Counted from the first letter of the stretch, positions 16,257-25,072 are shown. The stretch is 64,000 nucleotides of DNA from Alkalibaculum sporogenes (GCF_009362815.1 NZ_WHNX01000001.1:1-64000); one strand, 5' to 3'. The notes: generated from the letters alone by a model not told the origin. Program-made: numbers and translations.

Positions 16257-17126
16257 TTAATTCTTTTTGTTTTTTAAAATATTATCTATTACAATTTTAT
16301 CAACATCAATAAACCTACCATAAATTTTTTTATATCTTTTATTATTGCTCAAATCCAAACGATAAGCACCAGAGTCTTTAATCCATTTATATTGATTAAA
16401 ATCATCCCATCGAATTAGTTTCGGTATATCAGTAAAGATATACAATCCTCTATCTGTAATAATCAATTTAGGGTATTTAAAATAAACGATGATACCTAAT
16501 AGATAATTAGAATGCATAACTAATAACATTAGTATACTATAATTCCCATCGACAAGATATTGATTAAATCCTTCAAGTATTATTCGAACAAAAACAGCAC
16601 TAAATATGAGTAATACCAATATAGTATAGCCTACTATAAATAGTTTATTTGTCTTATTCTCTATATAAGAACTACTCCTCTTATATTTGTGCTGAACAAA
16701 AATTAAATTATCTTTCATTAAAATATTTAACGTAGTTACATATTTTATATTTAGTACTAGCGATATAATACATATTAGTATAGTTACTATAAATAAAAGA
16801 TGGTCAATTGTATTAAATATTCTTAGTTGATTTAAGATAATAAAGAAGATAAATGACAATAATAAGATATTCATTACGCTCCATAAAATTAAAGGCAATC
16901 TACTTATACTATAGACTGAATTGTATTTTCTTGATAAAAATTTAGGGTCTCCAATGGACTTTAAAGATTCACTTAATGCCTCTTCTTCTTCCATTCCCAT
17001 TTCAATCTTTTCTTCTATTAGTGATAGTATGTGATCATTTAATTCATCAGTTATATTTTGGTGGACATTTGTATTTAACACGCTTATTAATATACTATTT
17101 ATATAATCATCGATTTGGTCTCTCAT
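16257..17126 (-). CDS. HAAS-domain membrane protein
   Basis: A 289-residue protein. The N-terminal 70 residues, with DELNDHILSLIEEKIEMGME and the SIGDPKFLSRKYN end, form a HAAS (histidine-associated/PadR-coupled) helical domain. Then come five or so membrane helices and a C-terminal basic region. HAAS proteins with membrane helices are classically encoded with PadR regulators and probably signal cell-envelope state to them. Start overlaps the padR stop by 4 bp. No enzymatic motif seen. Confidence 0.75.
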   Translation of the reverse strand: MRDQIDDYINSILISVLNTNVHQNITDELNDHILSLIEEKIEMGMEEEEALSESLKSIGDPKFLSRKYNSVYSISRLPLILWSVMNILLLSFIFFIILNQLRIFNTIDHLLFIVTILICIISLVLNIKYVTTLNILMKDNLIFVQHKYKRSSSYIENKTNKLFIVGYTILVLLIFSAVFVRIILEGFNQYLVDGNYSILMLLVMHSNYLLGIIVYFKYPKLIITDRGLYIFTDIPKLIRWDDFNQYKWIKDSGAYRLDLSNNKRYKKIYGRFIDVDKIVIDNILKNKKN

Positions 17127-17449
17127 AATGTACCTCCGAGAAGGCTATTCATTGAATTGCTGAAAATTATCCACTCTTTTTCTAACTTCCTTATTTCCAT
17201 TAAACCTTTTTTTGTTATTTCATAGTATTTTCGCCTTCTTTTATCTTCTTTCCAATAAGATTTAATCAACTCTCTTTTTTCCATGCTAATTAGAATTGGA
17301 TACAAGCTTCCTTCTTTCCATTGAAAAAGATTATTAGACTTTTGATCAATTGTTTTGATCATCTGATAGCCGTACATAGGTTCTTTTTCTAGCATCTTTA
17401 ATATTAATATTAGCGAACTTCCCTTAGTTAATTCTTGATTTAAACTCAT
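17123..17449 (-). CDS. PadR-family transcriptional regulator
   Basis: A 108-residue winged-helix protein: LILILKMLEKEPMYGYQMIK, EGSLYPILISMEKRELIKSY and KRRRKYYEITKKG are the standard PadR signature. It is first gene of the two-gene operon with the HAAS protein. It probably represses its own promoter through the palindrome 13 bp upstream of the start codon. Confidence 0.9.
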   Translation of the reverse strand: MSLNQELTKGSSLILILKMLEKEPMYGYQMIKTIDQKSNNLFQWKEGSLYPILISMEKRELIKSYWKEDKRRRKYYEITKKGLMEIRKLEKEWIIFSNSMNSLLGGTL

Positions 17450-17461
17450 ATTATCACCTCT

Positions 17462-17480
17462 TGCATAGATTATCTATGCA
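17462..17480. promoter_or_regulatory. TGCATAGA-TTA-TCTATGCA operator before padR
   Basis: A perfect 8-bp inverted repeat with 3-bp spacer, followed by a third half-site TGCATAGA overlapping its right arm. It is directly upstream of the padR ribosome site, so autoregulation is likely. Confidence 0.65.
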
Positions 17481-17574
17481 TAGAATATCATAGTATGTTT
17501 GCTTATTCAATAAATATTTTTATCTCTATAATTTTTTATTATATTACTCTTATTTAATATAAATCTATACAATA

Positions 17575-17910
17575 CACTCAGGAGTTTAATCAAAAACTTA
17601 TTCCACTAATAAAAAAAGCATATGAAGAAAAAGGTTGAATTCTGGGATATAGGCAAGCTGAACAGAGAAAATGATTTTCAGATCAATGAAAAACGTATTT
17701 ACAGACTTATTCAGATAATAAATCTTAATCTGTATGCCGGAGAAAGAAAAAATACTATGTGAAGTACACAAAACAGGTTACCTCTGAGAATTTATTGAAT
17801 CGTAAATTTATGGTATAACTTTGGAGAAAAGTGGCTTACGGATGTAACAGAAACGAAGTATGGAAAAGCAGTAATCTTAAGGGATACATTGGCAATGTAA
17901 CTTTTTGTAT
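17575..17910 (+). pseudogene. IS3-family OrfB N-terminal relic
   Basis: Broken frames give KKAYEEK, LGYRQAEQREN, FQINEKRIYRLIQ, RKNTM and, after a frameshift, EKWLTDVTETKYGKA. These are in order the HTH_21 and the first catalytic Asp region of IS3-type transposases. At least three stops or shifts are present. The remaining gap up to 18088 has no gene but leads into the MACPF gene. Confidence 0.7.
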
Positions 17911-18088
17911 CGATTATAAGATTTCTGCAAATGCCTTACTTGGTATACTTCTTCATGGCGCACCATATATGGGTACCCTAGAGATATAGATTGATTTTTA
18001 AAGGGAAAGAACATATAATAATTGTATTCGATGACCGAGGTCATGATGATTTATAGAAAAAATAAAAATACTTAGGAGATGAATAATT

Positions 18089-19618
18089 ATGAAAAAAGTT
18101 ACTATATGGTTGTTAGTAATCACGTTTATATTTGTATTGTCGGGATGCAATAATCAAGAGCAAGAGAAATTAAGTTCAGAAAATTTAATAACAAGCCCAA
18201 TTCCTATTACTGAAAATGACGAGATTGCGCCTATATCATACGATAATGTCCATCAGAGTAGTGAACTTTTGACGGAGGGTAATAATACCTATGTGGGATT
18301 TGGTTACGATGTGTTAAATAACACATATATAGATCCCCTCAGCTTTTCATTGAGCAACCCTATTCTCAAAGAAGAAGAAGTTCAAAAGCAGCTCAAGACC
18401 CGCATCCCCAATGCTAAAAGCTCAGCTAACATCATAGGCTCAAGTGTAAGTGAATACAGCAAGCAATTGTCTGTAAAACTTAATTTAAGTGCAGACTATC
18501 CGATGTTTTCCGGAAGTGTATCCGGTGAATACGATTTAAACCAAACTAAGAAAGAAAACACTTATTTTATAAAATCTATGAGTGGATATATAAAATCCAG
18601 CGATTTCATAAACAATAGTGTCAATCTTAAAACAATCCTTGACGATACTTTCAAAAAAGACTTAAATAGCAATATGGAACCGAAAAAACTGTTTGAAAAA
18701 TATGGTACTCATCTTCTTACAGAAGCATTAATGGGCGCACGTTGTACATATAACTATACATATACCTCTTCATCATCGCAAAAAAAGTCAGAAATCCTCG
18801 CAAAGGTAGATACAACTTATAGTTATATATCAGGCTCGGCTAGCGATGATCAAAAGAAAGAAGCTACTGAATTTCTATCAAACACGTATTTCCAGTCAAT
18901 GTTGACCGGTGGTGCAGATATTGATGCTTCCACGATGCCAAATCTTTTGAAAAATTTCCCTACTTGGGTGGCTTCACTAAAAGATACTACCCCTACAATT
19001 TATGGGATCAGCAATATAAACTCACTTACACCTATTTGGGAGCTTACCGACAATGCTGACCGTGCAACAGCACTGGAAAAGGCTTTTAAAAAAATGGGCG
19101 GCGACGTTAAAAGTTTTCTTGATGAGTTGTCGAAAATCCCAGAGAAACCTTCAGGCAAAACTTATATAGAATCTGTTATCATAATATCCGACAAAAATAA
19201 GAATGTTGCCACAGATGGTAGTTCATATCCGGGATATACTATGATTGATAAGGATCTCAACAAGGATGCAGGAGGAGATTATATCTATCTCTGGTACAAT
19301 ACAACTACAGATCCGGATAAAGCACTGCGGGATATTCGATTTACATACGATAGTTTTAAAGATATACCCCAGTTCTATACTAAAAATGATCATGACCTGA
19401 ACAAGGGAGCTAGCGGAGCATATATTTATATGTGGACAACAAAACAAAAAAGCATTGGAAAACCTATTACAGGGATTAATATTTACTATGGAGAGAATGC
19501 AGATATGCCTAGCGGATATGAAGTAGGATTGGTAAATAATAAAGAATCAAAAACTCGGGCTGAACTCAATTACAAGGCAGGAGGAGAGTTTATTTTTCTT
19601 GGATATACTAATGAATAA
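18089..19618 (+). CDS. MACPF-domain lipoprotein with C-terminal beta-prism-like repeats
   Basis: A 509-residue protein. Signal peptide with lipobox VLSGC (lipidated Cys20), then a MACPF/perforin domain at about residues 60-340 with the signature YGTHLLTEALMGA at 205-217. The C-terminal region (about 352-509) holds three related units built on DLNKDAGGDYIYLWY, DLNKGASGAYIYMW and LNYKAGGEFIFLGY, resembling the MABP-type beta-prism that binds acidic membranes. MACPF proteins insert into membranes as ring pores; in bacteria some act as toxins. The lipid anchor would place it on the outer face of the cell membrane. The gene stands alone with its own ribosome site TAGGAGATG and a strong terminator. 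An IS3 relic borders it. No immunity gene is recognised. Family call firm, role unknown. Confidence 0.85.
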   Translation: MKKVTIWLLVITFIFVLSGCNNQEQEKLSSENLITSPIPITENDEIAPISYDNVHQSSELLTEGNNTYVGFGYDVLNNTYIDPLSFSLSNPILKEEEVQKQLKTRIPNAKSSANIIGSSVSEYSKQLSVKLNLSADYPMFSGSVSGEYDLNQTKKENTYFIKSMSGYIKSSDFINNSVNLKTILDDTFKKDLNSNMEPKKLFEKYGTHLLTEALMGARCTYNYTYTSSSSQKKSEILAKVDTTYSYISGSASDDQKKEATEFLSNTYFQSMLTGGADIDASTMPNLLKNFPTWVASLKDTTPTIYGISNINSLTPIWELTDNADRATALEKAFKKMGGDVKSFLDELSKIPEKPSGKTYIESVIIISDKNKNVATDGSSYPGYTMIDKDLNKDAGGDYIYLWYNTTTDPDKALRDIRFTYDSFKDIPQFYTKNDHDLNKGASGAYIYMWTTKQKSIGKPITGINIYYGENADMPSGYEVGLVNNKESKTRAELNYKAGGEFIFLGYTNE

Positions 19619-19658
19619 AAAGCAAATACATAATCGGCAAATGTGTAGTTAATATATA

Positions 19659-19697
19659 AAACCAGCAGAACTTATATGAATTCTGCTGGTTTTTAAG
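19659..19697. terminator. Strong bidirectional terminator between MACPF and tetR
   Basis: AAACCAGCAGAA, loop, ATTCTGCTGGTTTTTAAG: perfect 11-12-bp stem with T-run on the plus strand and A-run on the other side, serving both converging genes. Confidence 0.85.
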
Positions 19698-19723
19698 TTA
19701 GTTTAAAGAAAAATGGAAAAAAA

Positions 19724-20350
19724 CTATTTGTTATCTCCAATACTAGCCAGTAGCATAGAAAAGTGGGTTAATGCTTGTCCCTTTAAATCAAAATCGGGAT
19801 AACGTATGCACCATTCATAGCAAATTCCTCTGATAGCCATGACAAGATGTCGAGTCAGTTGTTCAAGGGACAAATCTGTTTTAAATTCTCCATTTTGTAT
19901 CCCTTCGTTCAACTCAGCAGCAAATATTTTATAAAGTTCCCTGCCATAGTCTTTAATATTTTCCATGTTTACTGACCTTGTGAGCTGTATTTTATAAACA
20001 GCACACATACGAGCATGTCCAATATTGTCTACAAGAACATTGGAGATTTTTTCAATTAAGAGAAGCATTCGTTCTAATGACGGCATATCTTTTGGTAAGG
20101 AATCCATATAGGACTGATATTTCAGGTCAGTTGTTTTAACATAATCGGCAATTAAGGAAGTAATCAACTCATCTTTTGACTCGAAATGCACATAAAATGT
20201 GGCCTTTGACACTCCTGCTGATTTTGTAATATCATTAACACTTACATTATTAAAGTCATATAATTCAAATAATTTTTCGGCACTTCTATATAGATTATTC
20301 TTCGTTTTTGCACCCATTATTTTTCTATTGGTCATTCCTTCTTTTTTCAC
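19724..20350 (-). CDS. TetR-family regulator
   Basis: About 208 residues. The helix-turn-helix FNNVSVNDITKSAGVSKATF with YVHFESKDELI is clear; residues 70-208 form the ligand domain. The GTG at 20350 is chosen because AAGGAG lies 9 bp before it; the ATG at 20368 would overlap that ribosome site. About 100 bp of its 5' end recurs as a fragment at 21812-21914. An IS605-type relic begins about 30 bp upstream of the start. Target genes unknown. Confidence 0.85.
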   Translation of the reverse strand: MKKEGMTNRKIMGAKTKNNLYRSAEKLFELYDFNNVSVNDITKSAGVSKATFYVHFESKDELITSLIADYVKTTDLKYQSYMDSLPKDMPSLERMLLLIEKISNVLVDNIGHARMCAVYKIQLTRSVNMENIKDYGRELYKIFAAELNEGIQNGEFKTDLSLEQLTRHLVMAIRGICYEWCIRYPDFDLKGQALTHFSMLLASIGDNK

Positions 20351-20383
20351 AATCCTGCACTCCTTCATATACCGTGGAACAAA

Positions 20384-20525
20384 AACAAAGTGAAACTTTA
20401 TTAAATAGGGGGTTTATTCATCCGTAGTCGAACAAATCGGGCTTTTACAGGCACATGATCTCCTATCTTGAAATCTTGAAGTAGGAGTCTTAGTGCCTGT
20501 TAATGCGGGACAAACCTTAATTCAC
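20384..20525 (-). mobile_element. IS200/IS605 right-end relic (degenerate TnpB tail plus end)
   Basis: On the minus strand CCCGCATTAACAGGCACTAA is followed by GTGCCTGTAAAAG, then GGATGAATAAACCCCCTATT and TAATAAAGTTTCACTTTG. The same order of blocks exists at 39421-39787, where it follows a TnpB C-terminus. Here the middle is shorter and changed. No transposase remains. Confidence 0.65.
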
Positions 20526-20793
20526 TAATTAATGTCATTAATTATATTGTTATTATAGCTGAAGATAGATATGATTTCAAGTGAACCGCCATTGTTATCC
20601 TATCAGGTTAAGTTTCCCTATTACAAACTGTCCATAGTAAAAGCTTTCTATGAGGGCATAGTCTTTTCATTGTGTTAAATTATATTATAGTATCATTCGT
20701 TTTTAAAAGAGCAATTTATATAACTAATGATGGAGATAATGCTTTTGGATATAAAATACACCTAAGTATCATCTCGAAGGTAAAATAGATAAA

Positions 20794-21678
20794 TTATTTT
20801 AAATCTTCATAAATTTTAATAGTATCTTTTATATGCTTATTGTCAGGATTACTAATATCTTTTAATTTTGCTCCCATGACTACTGCTATATATTCCACAT
20901 CATCTTTTATAGCCAGAGTTGCCCAACATTCTCCCGCTTCATATGTCGTACCAGATTTTCCGCCAATAATATTAAATCCATTTTGAGGTACCTCATGAAG
21001 TTTTGTAAGCACTGTAGATTTTAAAATAATACCATTAGGGTGATCTAGCGTAGAAGTGGTGTTAAAGGTTTCCTTAGTAAATATTGCACGAAAATGTCCA
21101 TTGTCTAAAGCATAATCTAGAAGTTTTGCCATATCATAGGCAGTAGTATATTGGTTTTTATCATGAAGACCTTCTGGATTAACAAAACGCGTATCATCTA
21201 ATCCGAGTTCAGAAGCCTTACTATTCATAAGTTCAACAAAAGTTTCTACACTTCCTGCTATATTTATAGCTAATGAATTTGCAGCCTCACCCCCTGAGTT
21301 TAAAATGGTCCCATAAAGTAAGTCTCTATACGTGGTTTGCTCTTTACCAAAGAACCCTGCCATTGAAGAATTATTATTAACCATTTCTTTATAAGTATCT
21401 ATATCTATCGGAGCAATAGCAGACAAATCTTCTATGTGTTCTAACGCAACTATAGTCGTCATAATTTTAGTCAAGGATGCTGGATAGGTCTTGGACTTAT
21501 GATTTTTCTGTATGATTTCACTTTTAGAATTTCGGTTTACGATATATATATATTTACTATCATATTCGTCTCTCAGTAAATTAGTATTTACATCTAATTT
21601 TTCTTTCATTAAAAGAAGTCCAAATACTAATAAGATAACAATTAAAATTATCTTTACGGTTTTATAAACTCTCCTCAT
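20794..21678 (-). CDS. D-alanyl-D-alanine carboxypeptidase (peptidase S11, PBP5-like)
   Basis: A 294-residue protein with an N-terminal membrane segment (IILIVILLVFGLLLM, residues 10-25). Penicillin-binding motifs: SxxK as PASLTKIMT (about 67-75), the second motif as SGGEAAN (Gly where Asn is common, as in VanY-like/short S11 proteins), and K-S-G-T as GGKSGTTYEAG. It trims the last D-Ala from peptidoglycan stem peptides outside the membrane. It lacks the C-terminal amphipathic anchor of classical PBP5, so it is tethered by its N-terminus. Ribosome site TGGAGGCA. It stands alone between rearranged DNA. Confidence 0.88.
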   Translation of the reverse strand: MRRVYKTVKIILIVILLVFGLLLMKEKLDVNTNLLRDEYDSKYIYIVNRNSKSEIIQKNHKSKTYPASLTKIMTTIVALEHIEDLSAIAPIDIDTYKEMVNNNSSMAGFFGKEQTTYRDLLYGTILNSGGEAANSLAINIAGSVETFVELMNSKASELGLDDTRFVNPEGLHDKNQYTTAYDMAKLLDYALDNGHFRAIFTKETFNTTSTLDHPNGIILKSTVLTKLHEVPQNGFNIIGGKSGTTYEAGECWATLAIKDDVEYIAVVMGAKLKDISNPDNKHIKDTIKIYEDLK

Positions 21679-21811
21679 ATGCTGCCTCCATAAATAGCAA
21701 TTGTTTTTTTTCTAAATTAAAAATGATATTAGTTTGCAATATTAGAATATCATACAATAGAAAGGGTTGTTTTACATCTTTCTTAAAAGAATCTTAAAGT
21801 TTCCCTACAAT

Positions 21812-21964
21812 TAATTCAAATAATTTTTCGGCACTTCTATATAGATTATTCTTCGTTTTTGCATCCATAATTTTTCTATGGGTCATTCCTTATTTTTTCA
21901 CAATCCTGCACTCATTCGTATCTACTAGTTTCTTTATGATTTCGTACTTGTTTTTTTCTGTCAT
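21812..21964 (-). pseudogene. Chimeric fragment: IS1202-type transposase start joined to a tetR 5' copy
   Basis: On the minus strand the ATG at 21964 opens MTEKNKYEIIKKLVDTN, the usual start of IS1202/ISNCY transposases. After about 17 codons it switches to ECRIVKK and then to sequence about 92% like the first 100 bp of the TetR gene at 19724-20350. Both pieces are broken. It shows a local duplication and rearrangement. Confidence 0.7.
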
Positions 21965-22204
21965 GTTTAAATTCACCTTTCTTATTGTGATCACCTCATT
22001 CCTTAAAGTATATGAGGTTTAATTATACCTGGTTTTTAATATTTTGGACATAATCAAAAATGGTTTAATAAAACATTATTAGAAATCAATCAGAATCAAA
22101 ACTAAACATAATTAGTTTTGATTAATATGGTATCGTATACATGATAATCTGAACATGGTAAGTTTTATATACATTTAAAATTTACAATAAGGTGGGTGGT
22201 TAGA

Positions 22205-22285
22205 ATGTACTCTCAAGAGTATAAGGACAAAGTTAAACTTTTTAAAAGTACTATCAATCATGAAAAAACAAAGAAGGTCCAATAA
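22205..22285 (+). CDS. 26-residue ORF, perhaps the start of a lost methyltransferase gene
   Basis: An ATG behind AAGGTGGGTGG encodes MYSQEYKDKVKLFKSTINHE then KTKKVQ and stops. It has a good ribosome site, an AT-rich upstream region and a strong terminator 9 bp after the stop. The pattern KxxVxLFKxTINHEKTxKVP resembles the first residues of uroporphyrinogen-decarboxylase-type methyltransferases. So it may be a deletion remnant or a real micro-protein. Both are open. Confidence 0.4.
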   Translation: MYSQEYKDKVKLFKSTINHEKTKKVQ

Positions 22286-22293
22286 ATTTGTAT

Positions 22294-22336
22294 AAAGACA
22301 CAACATCTCATATATTTGAGGTGTTGTGTCTTTTTA
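22294..22336 (+). terminator. Very strong terminator after the 26-residue ORF
   Basis: AAAGACACAACATCTCA, loop TATATT, TGAGGTGTTGTGTCTTT then TT: a perfect 17-bp stem with T-run. Confidence 0.9.
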
Positions 22337-22558
22337 TAACTTAAGAATTAGTATTTTTTATTGCAGGGTTTTTCACAAACGAAACTACATACTAAGCAAG
22401 TAGGCAATATTATGTCATTCAAATATTGCTCAAAATCTTATATTTTTATATCAAGGTAACTAATTGCTTTTTATTCTATTAGACATATCGAAAAGGTGAA
22501 TAAAAGACTAGTTGTTTCTTTGAAATTTTTAATAATAAGGTTTTGTTTTCCGTATTGA

Positions 22559-23176
22559 TTAAGCAATTACCTGCTTCTTTAATTCACTAGCAAGATAGGA
22601 ACCAAGGCCGATAGTGCTCTCAATGTGTAATAGTGGTTCACTAGATAGATCAAATAGCATGGTGGCATTAGGCGCCATATCATCGTCTCCTTCCCAAACA
22701 ATCACACATAAAGGTATTTCGGGAAAGGCCTGGAAAATAACTGATGCATCACCGAAGGATGCTGGTTGCCCTCCTAAAGCGGCTGCACAAGCTAATAATT
22801 GGTGAGAGTTATGTCCAAAGGCCTTAATAAGATCTACAATTGAGCTTTTATAAAAGGCTGGATAAAACAAATTTCCACCACTGGAAAGCTCTTTAAGACT
22901 GATCCATTTGTTAGTGGTTTCTTGTGGTGGTTGTGCGTAAGTTAGATAATTAAGTATTATTATAGAAACTATTATTTCTGGAACTTGTCCATCGTCTTTT
23001 CTGTAAATCGTTTCATTATTGCAGTCTAAGATATACTCTGAGTTAAAAAATTTTACCACGAATTGACAGGTGCTACTACAGTACTTAACAGCAAGTTGTG
23101 TTGTGATTTCTTCTGGTTCCTTTCTTTTTAAATCTTGCCACCAGCGATCATAAGCAATTCGGTAATTAGTTTCCAT
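22559..23176 (-). CDS. DUF3786-domain protein
   Basis: A 205-residue soluble protein starting at ATG behind TGGAGGTATTTAAG; an ATG 15 bp upstream overlaps that ribosome site. It shows the DUF3786 pattern: a Cys-containing start (VKYCSSTCQF), DCNNETIYR, ILNYLTYA, KWISLKELSSGGNLFYPAFY, and a late PLCVIVWEGDDDMAPNATML stretch. The domain occurs widely in anaerobes that have corrinoid chemistry, but its function is not established. No operon partner is visible. Confidence 0.75.
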   Translation of the reverse strand: METNYRIAYDRWWQDLKRKEPEEITTQLAVKYCSSTCQFVVKFFNSEYILDCNNETIYRKDDGQVPEIIVSIIILNYLTYAQPPQETTNKWISLKELSSGGNLFYPAFYKSSIVDLIKAFGHNSHQLLACAAALGGQPASFGDASVIFQAFPEIPLCVIVWEGDDDMAPNATMLFDLSSEPLLHIESTIGLGSYLASELKKQVIA

Positions 23177-23191
23177 CTTAAATACCTCCAC

Positions 23192-23571
23192 TATTATTTA
23201 GTACACTATTTTATATCATTCTCATACTAACTGATTTCACAAGTTGGATATTACGTCATTTCATAAAAATCTGTCAATGTCCTACGCTCTATTAATCTAG
23301 AGGTGTGGCAATGCCTAGTATAGTTAGATCTGTATTGTAGAATATTCTTTGGTAAATCTCTTCTATGGTAATTATAGGTGTGTATACACATAACTTATTC
23401 TTAATCTATTTTAATTATCCCATGTTGTCAAGAATAAATTACTGAAAAATTTATTCTAATATCTTATTTTAAGATTATAATTCAATCAGAAATTGGTTAT
23501 TATTTCAAAGCTCCCATTGTTCTTATGTCTCAAGAAAGCCTAGTATTATGCCAGAAATAAATGATGGCCTA
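23192..23571. other. Gap without recognised feature
   Basis: AT-rich, no coding frame or stable hairpin noticed. Confidence 0.5.
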
Positions 23572-24041
23572 TTATTTAGAGCGGCTTTTATCAATGTTTC
23601 TTATGCGCTTTTTTAGTTCATTCTCCGAAAGATCCTCGTTGCTGCCAGTGCGAGACCGACACCGTGCTATTTTGGTTTTTATATCCGCATAGATAAAAAT
23701 ATTGATGGGGTGAAGCTCACGCAAGATATAATCCGAGCATCTTCCCACAATGACACGATCTCCCTGTGCCGCCATGTCTTGAATTACGGAATACTGTGCT
23801 TGATGGATTTTTGCACTGGGAAGCTGATCATAAGGAATTGAAAAGCTTTTTGCAATGGTAATCAGGCTGTTTTTTCCCCGATTGGAACTAAACAATACCG
23901 AGCCGCCTATGCCTGAAAGCAGTCCAAAGCTGTATATACCATATCGACCAATCCATATATGGATGTAATCAGCGCACTTCCAAAAGAAGCGTATAAATAC
24001 TTCAAATAAATCTTTTTTAAATTATCATTCAATAAGTCCAT
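23572..24041 (-). pseudogene. Chimeric pseudogene: MATE transporter start fused to cytidylate kinase-like end
   Basis: The minus-strand ATG at 24041 behind GGAGGAAA opens MDLLNDNLKKIYLKYLYASF, then GSALITSIYGLVDMVYTAL: the N-terminus of a MATE efflux pump. After a deletion and frameshift, GLLSGIGGSVLFSSNRGKN is again MATE. From there the frame runs directly into IAKSFSIPYDQLPSAKIHQA, then VIVGRCSDYIL and FIYADIKTKIARCRSR, which is the cytidylate-kinase-like family (PF13189), truncated before its end at RNIDKSRSK. Two unrelated genes have been joined by deletion. Not functional as either. Confidence 0.75.
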
Positions 24042-24049
24042 ATTTTCCT

Positions 24050-24110
24050 CCTGTTAAAATAAAAAAGCCAGATAAGATAGCAAGCGTTCCAGCCTGCCAC
24101 CTTATCCGAC
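24050..24110 (-). terminator. Attenuator-like hairpin upstream of the MATE fragment
   Basis: On the minus strand GTCGGATAAGGTGGCAGGC, loop TGGAAC, GCTTGCTATCTTATCTGGC then TTTTTTATTTT. The stem is 17-19 bp and stands 10 bp before the MATE ribosome site, in the leader. This could be a leader attenuator or riboswitch expression platform. No aptamer was recognised. Confidence 0.6.
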
Positions 24111-24493
24111 TTATCATTTTTTGTGAATGATTTGCCCTCCGATGGAACAATGAAATTATGGCATAATATGTAGAGGAAAGTCAACCTGTTTATTTTATTG
24201 AAGATTAATAAAACAGACTTCAATTACCTGCCCCCAGTGTTACTGCAAGATATTTACTTACTCGATATTAAGTAACATAATACTTGTATCGAGCTTTTTT
24301 ACGCAAAACTTCCGATTGTCCTCCTAACTAACTGTCCCGATAGTTTCTCCTTGACAAGTTTCATTTACAAATCTCATGGAAACTTAAGACTTTCCTATTA
24401 AATAGCAAAATGGTTAATTTGGATTTATGAGAAAAAATTTTATGATTTCTCTATGTGGTATAATTATGTAGTCAAATGAATTGAGGTGAATCA

Positions 24494-24802
24494 ATGAAAA
24501 GTAGAAAAATTTTGGTACTTAGTGTTATTATGGTAGTAATTTTGGTAATCATAAGCGGCTGTGTCCCAGGAGATGGAAATAATTCACAAATCAATACGGC
24601 AGGATTTTTTTCTGGTGTGTGGCATGGATGGATCGCACCATTTTCTCTAATATATTCTATTTTCAACAAGAATATTGGCATTTATGAGGTTTACAATAAT
24701 GGGTTTTGGTATGACTTTGGCTTTTACATGGCCATTATTAGCGGTTTTGGAAGCCTAGCACTATCCAGGAAAAAGAAAAAGGGTTGCAAAGAAGACCGCT
24801 AA
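24494..24802 (+). CDS. Small membrane lipoprotein, function unknown
   Basis: A 102-residue protein. Signal peptide with lipobox IISGC at residues 19-23 (Cys23), then GFFSGVWHGWIAPFSLIYSI, a possible membrane segment, and YDFGFYMAIISGFGSLALSR as a second one, ending with a basic tail. Proteins with this WHGWIAP ... GIYEV-N-GFWY-FGFY pattern are widespread in Firmicutes but uncharacterised. Ribosome site GAGGTGAA. It lies alone upstream of a degenerate tRNA. Confidence 0.75.
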   Translation: MKSRKILVLSVIMVVILVIISGCVPGDGNNSQINTAGFFSGVWHGWIAPFSLIYSIFNKNIGIYEVYNNGFWYDFGFYMAIISGFGSLALSRKKKKGCKEDR

Positions 24803-24854
24803 CAAAAGAAATTTATGTATTTTGTTATGATAACGAAAATAATAATAATTTAAT

Positions 24855-24943
24855 GGAAGAGTATCGCAGTGGTCATAACGATCCGCACTCGAAATACGGT
24901 AGTCCGCAAGGTCTCATGGGTTCCAATCCCTCCGCTTCCGCCA
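24855..24943 (+). tRNA. Degenerate tRNA-Ser(CGA)-like sequence
   Basis: The segment GGAAGAG ... CGCTTCC-G-CCA gives an acceptor stem with one mismatch and an encoded CCA end. An anticodon arm CCGCA-CTCGAAA-TACGG has loop anticodon CGA (Ser), with one A-C mismatch. A long variable arm (GTCCGCAAGGTC) suits serine. The T-arm GGG-TTCCAAT-CCC has C where the invariant G is expected, and its outer pairs fail. These defects suggest a decayed copy, so the gene may not function. Confidence 0.5.
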
Positions 24944-25072
24944 TATCTGCAATTTAGACCATACTTATTGCGGGGAAAAGCTTGCGGACGCTCGACTAAA
25001 AGAAAACAAACGTAAAACTAACATTTTTATTGATATAGTATAAACGATGATTTATATACAGAGGTGGTATTA

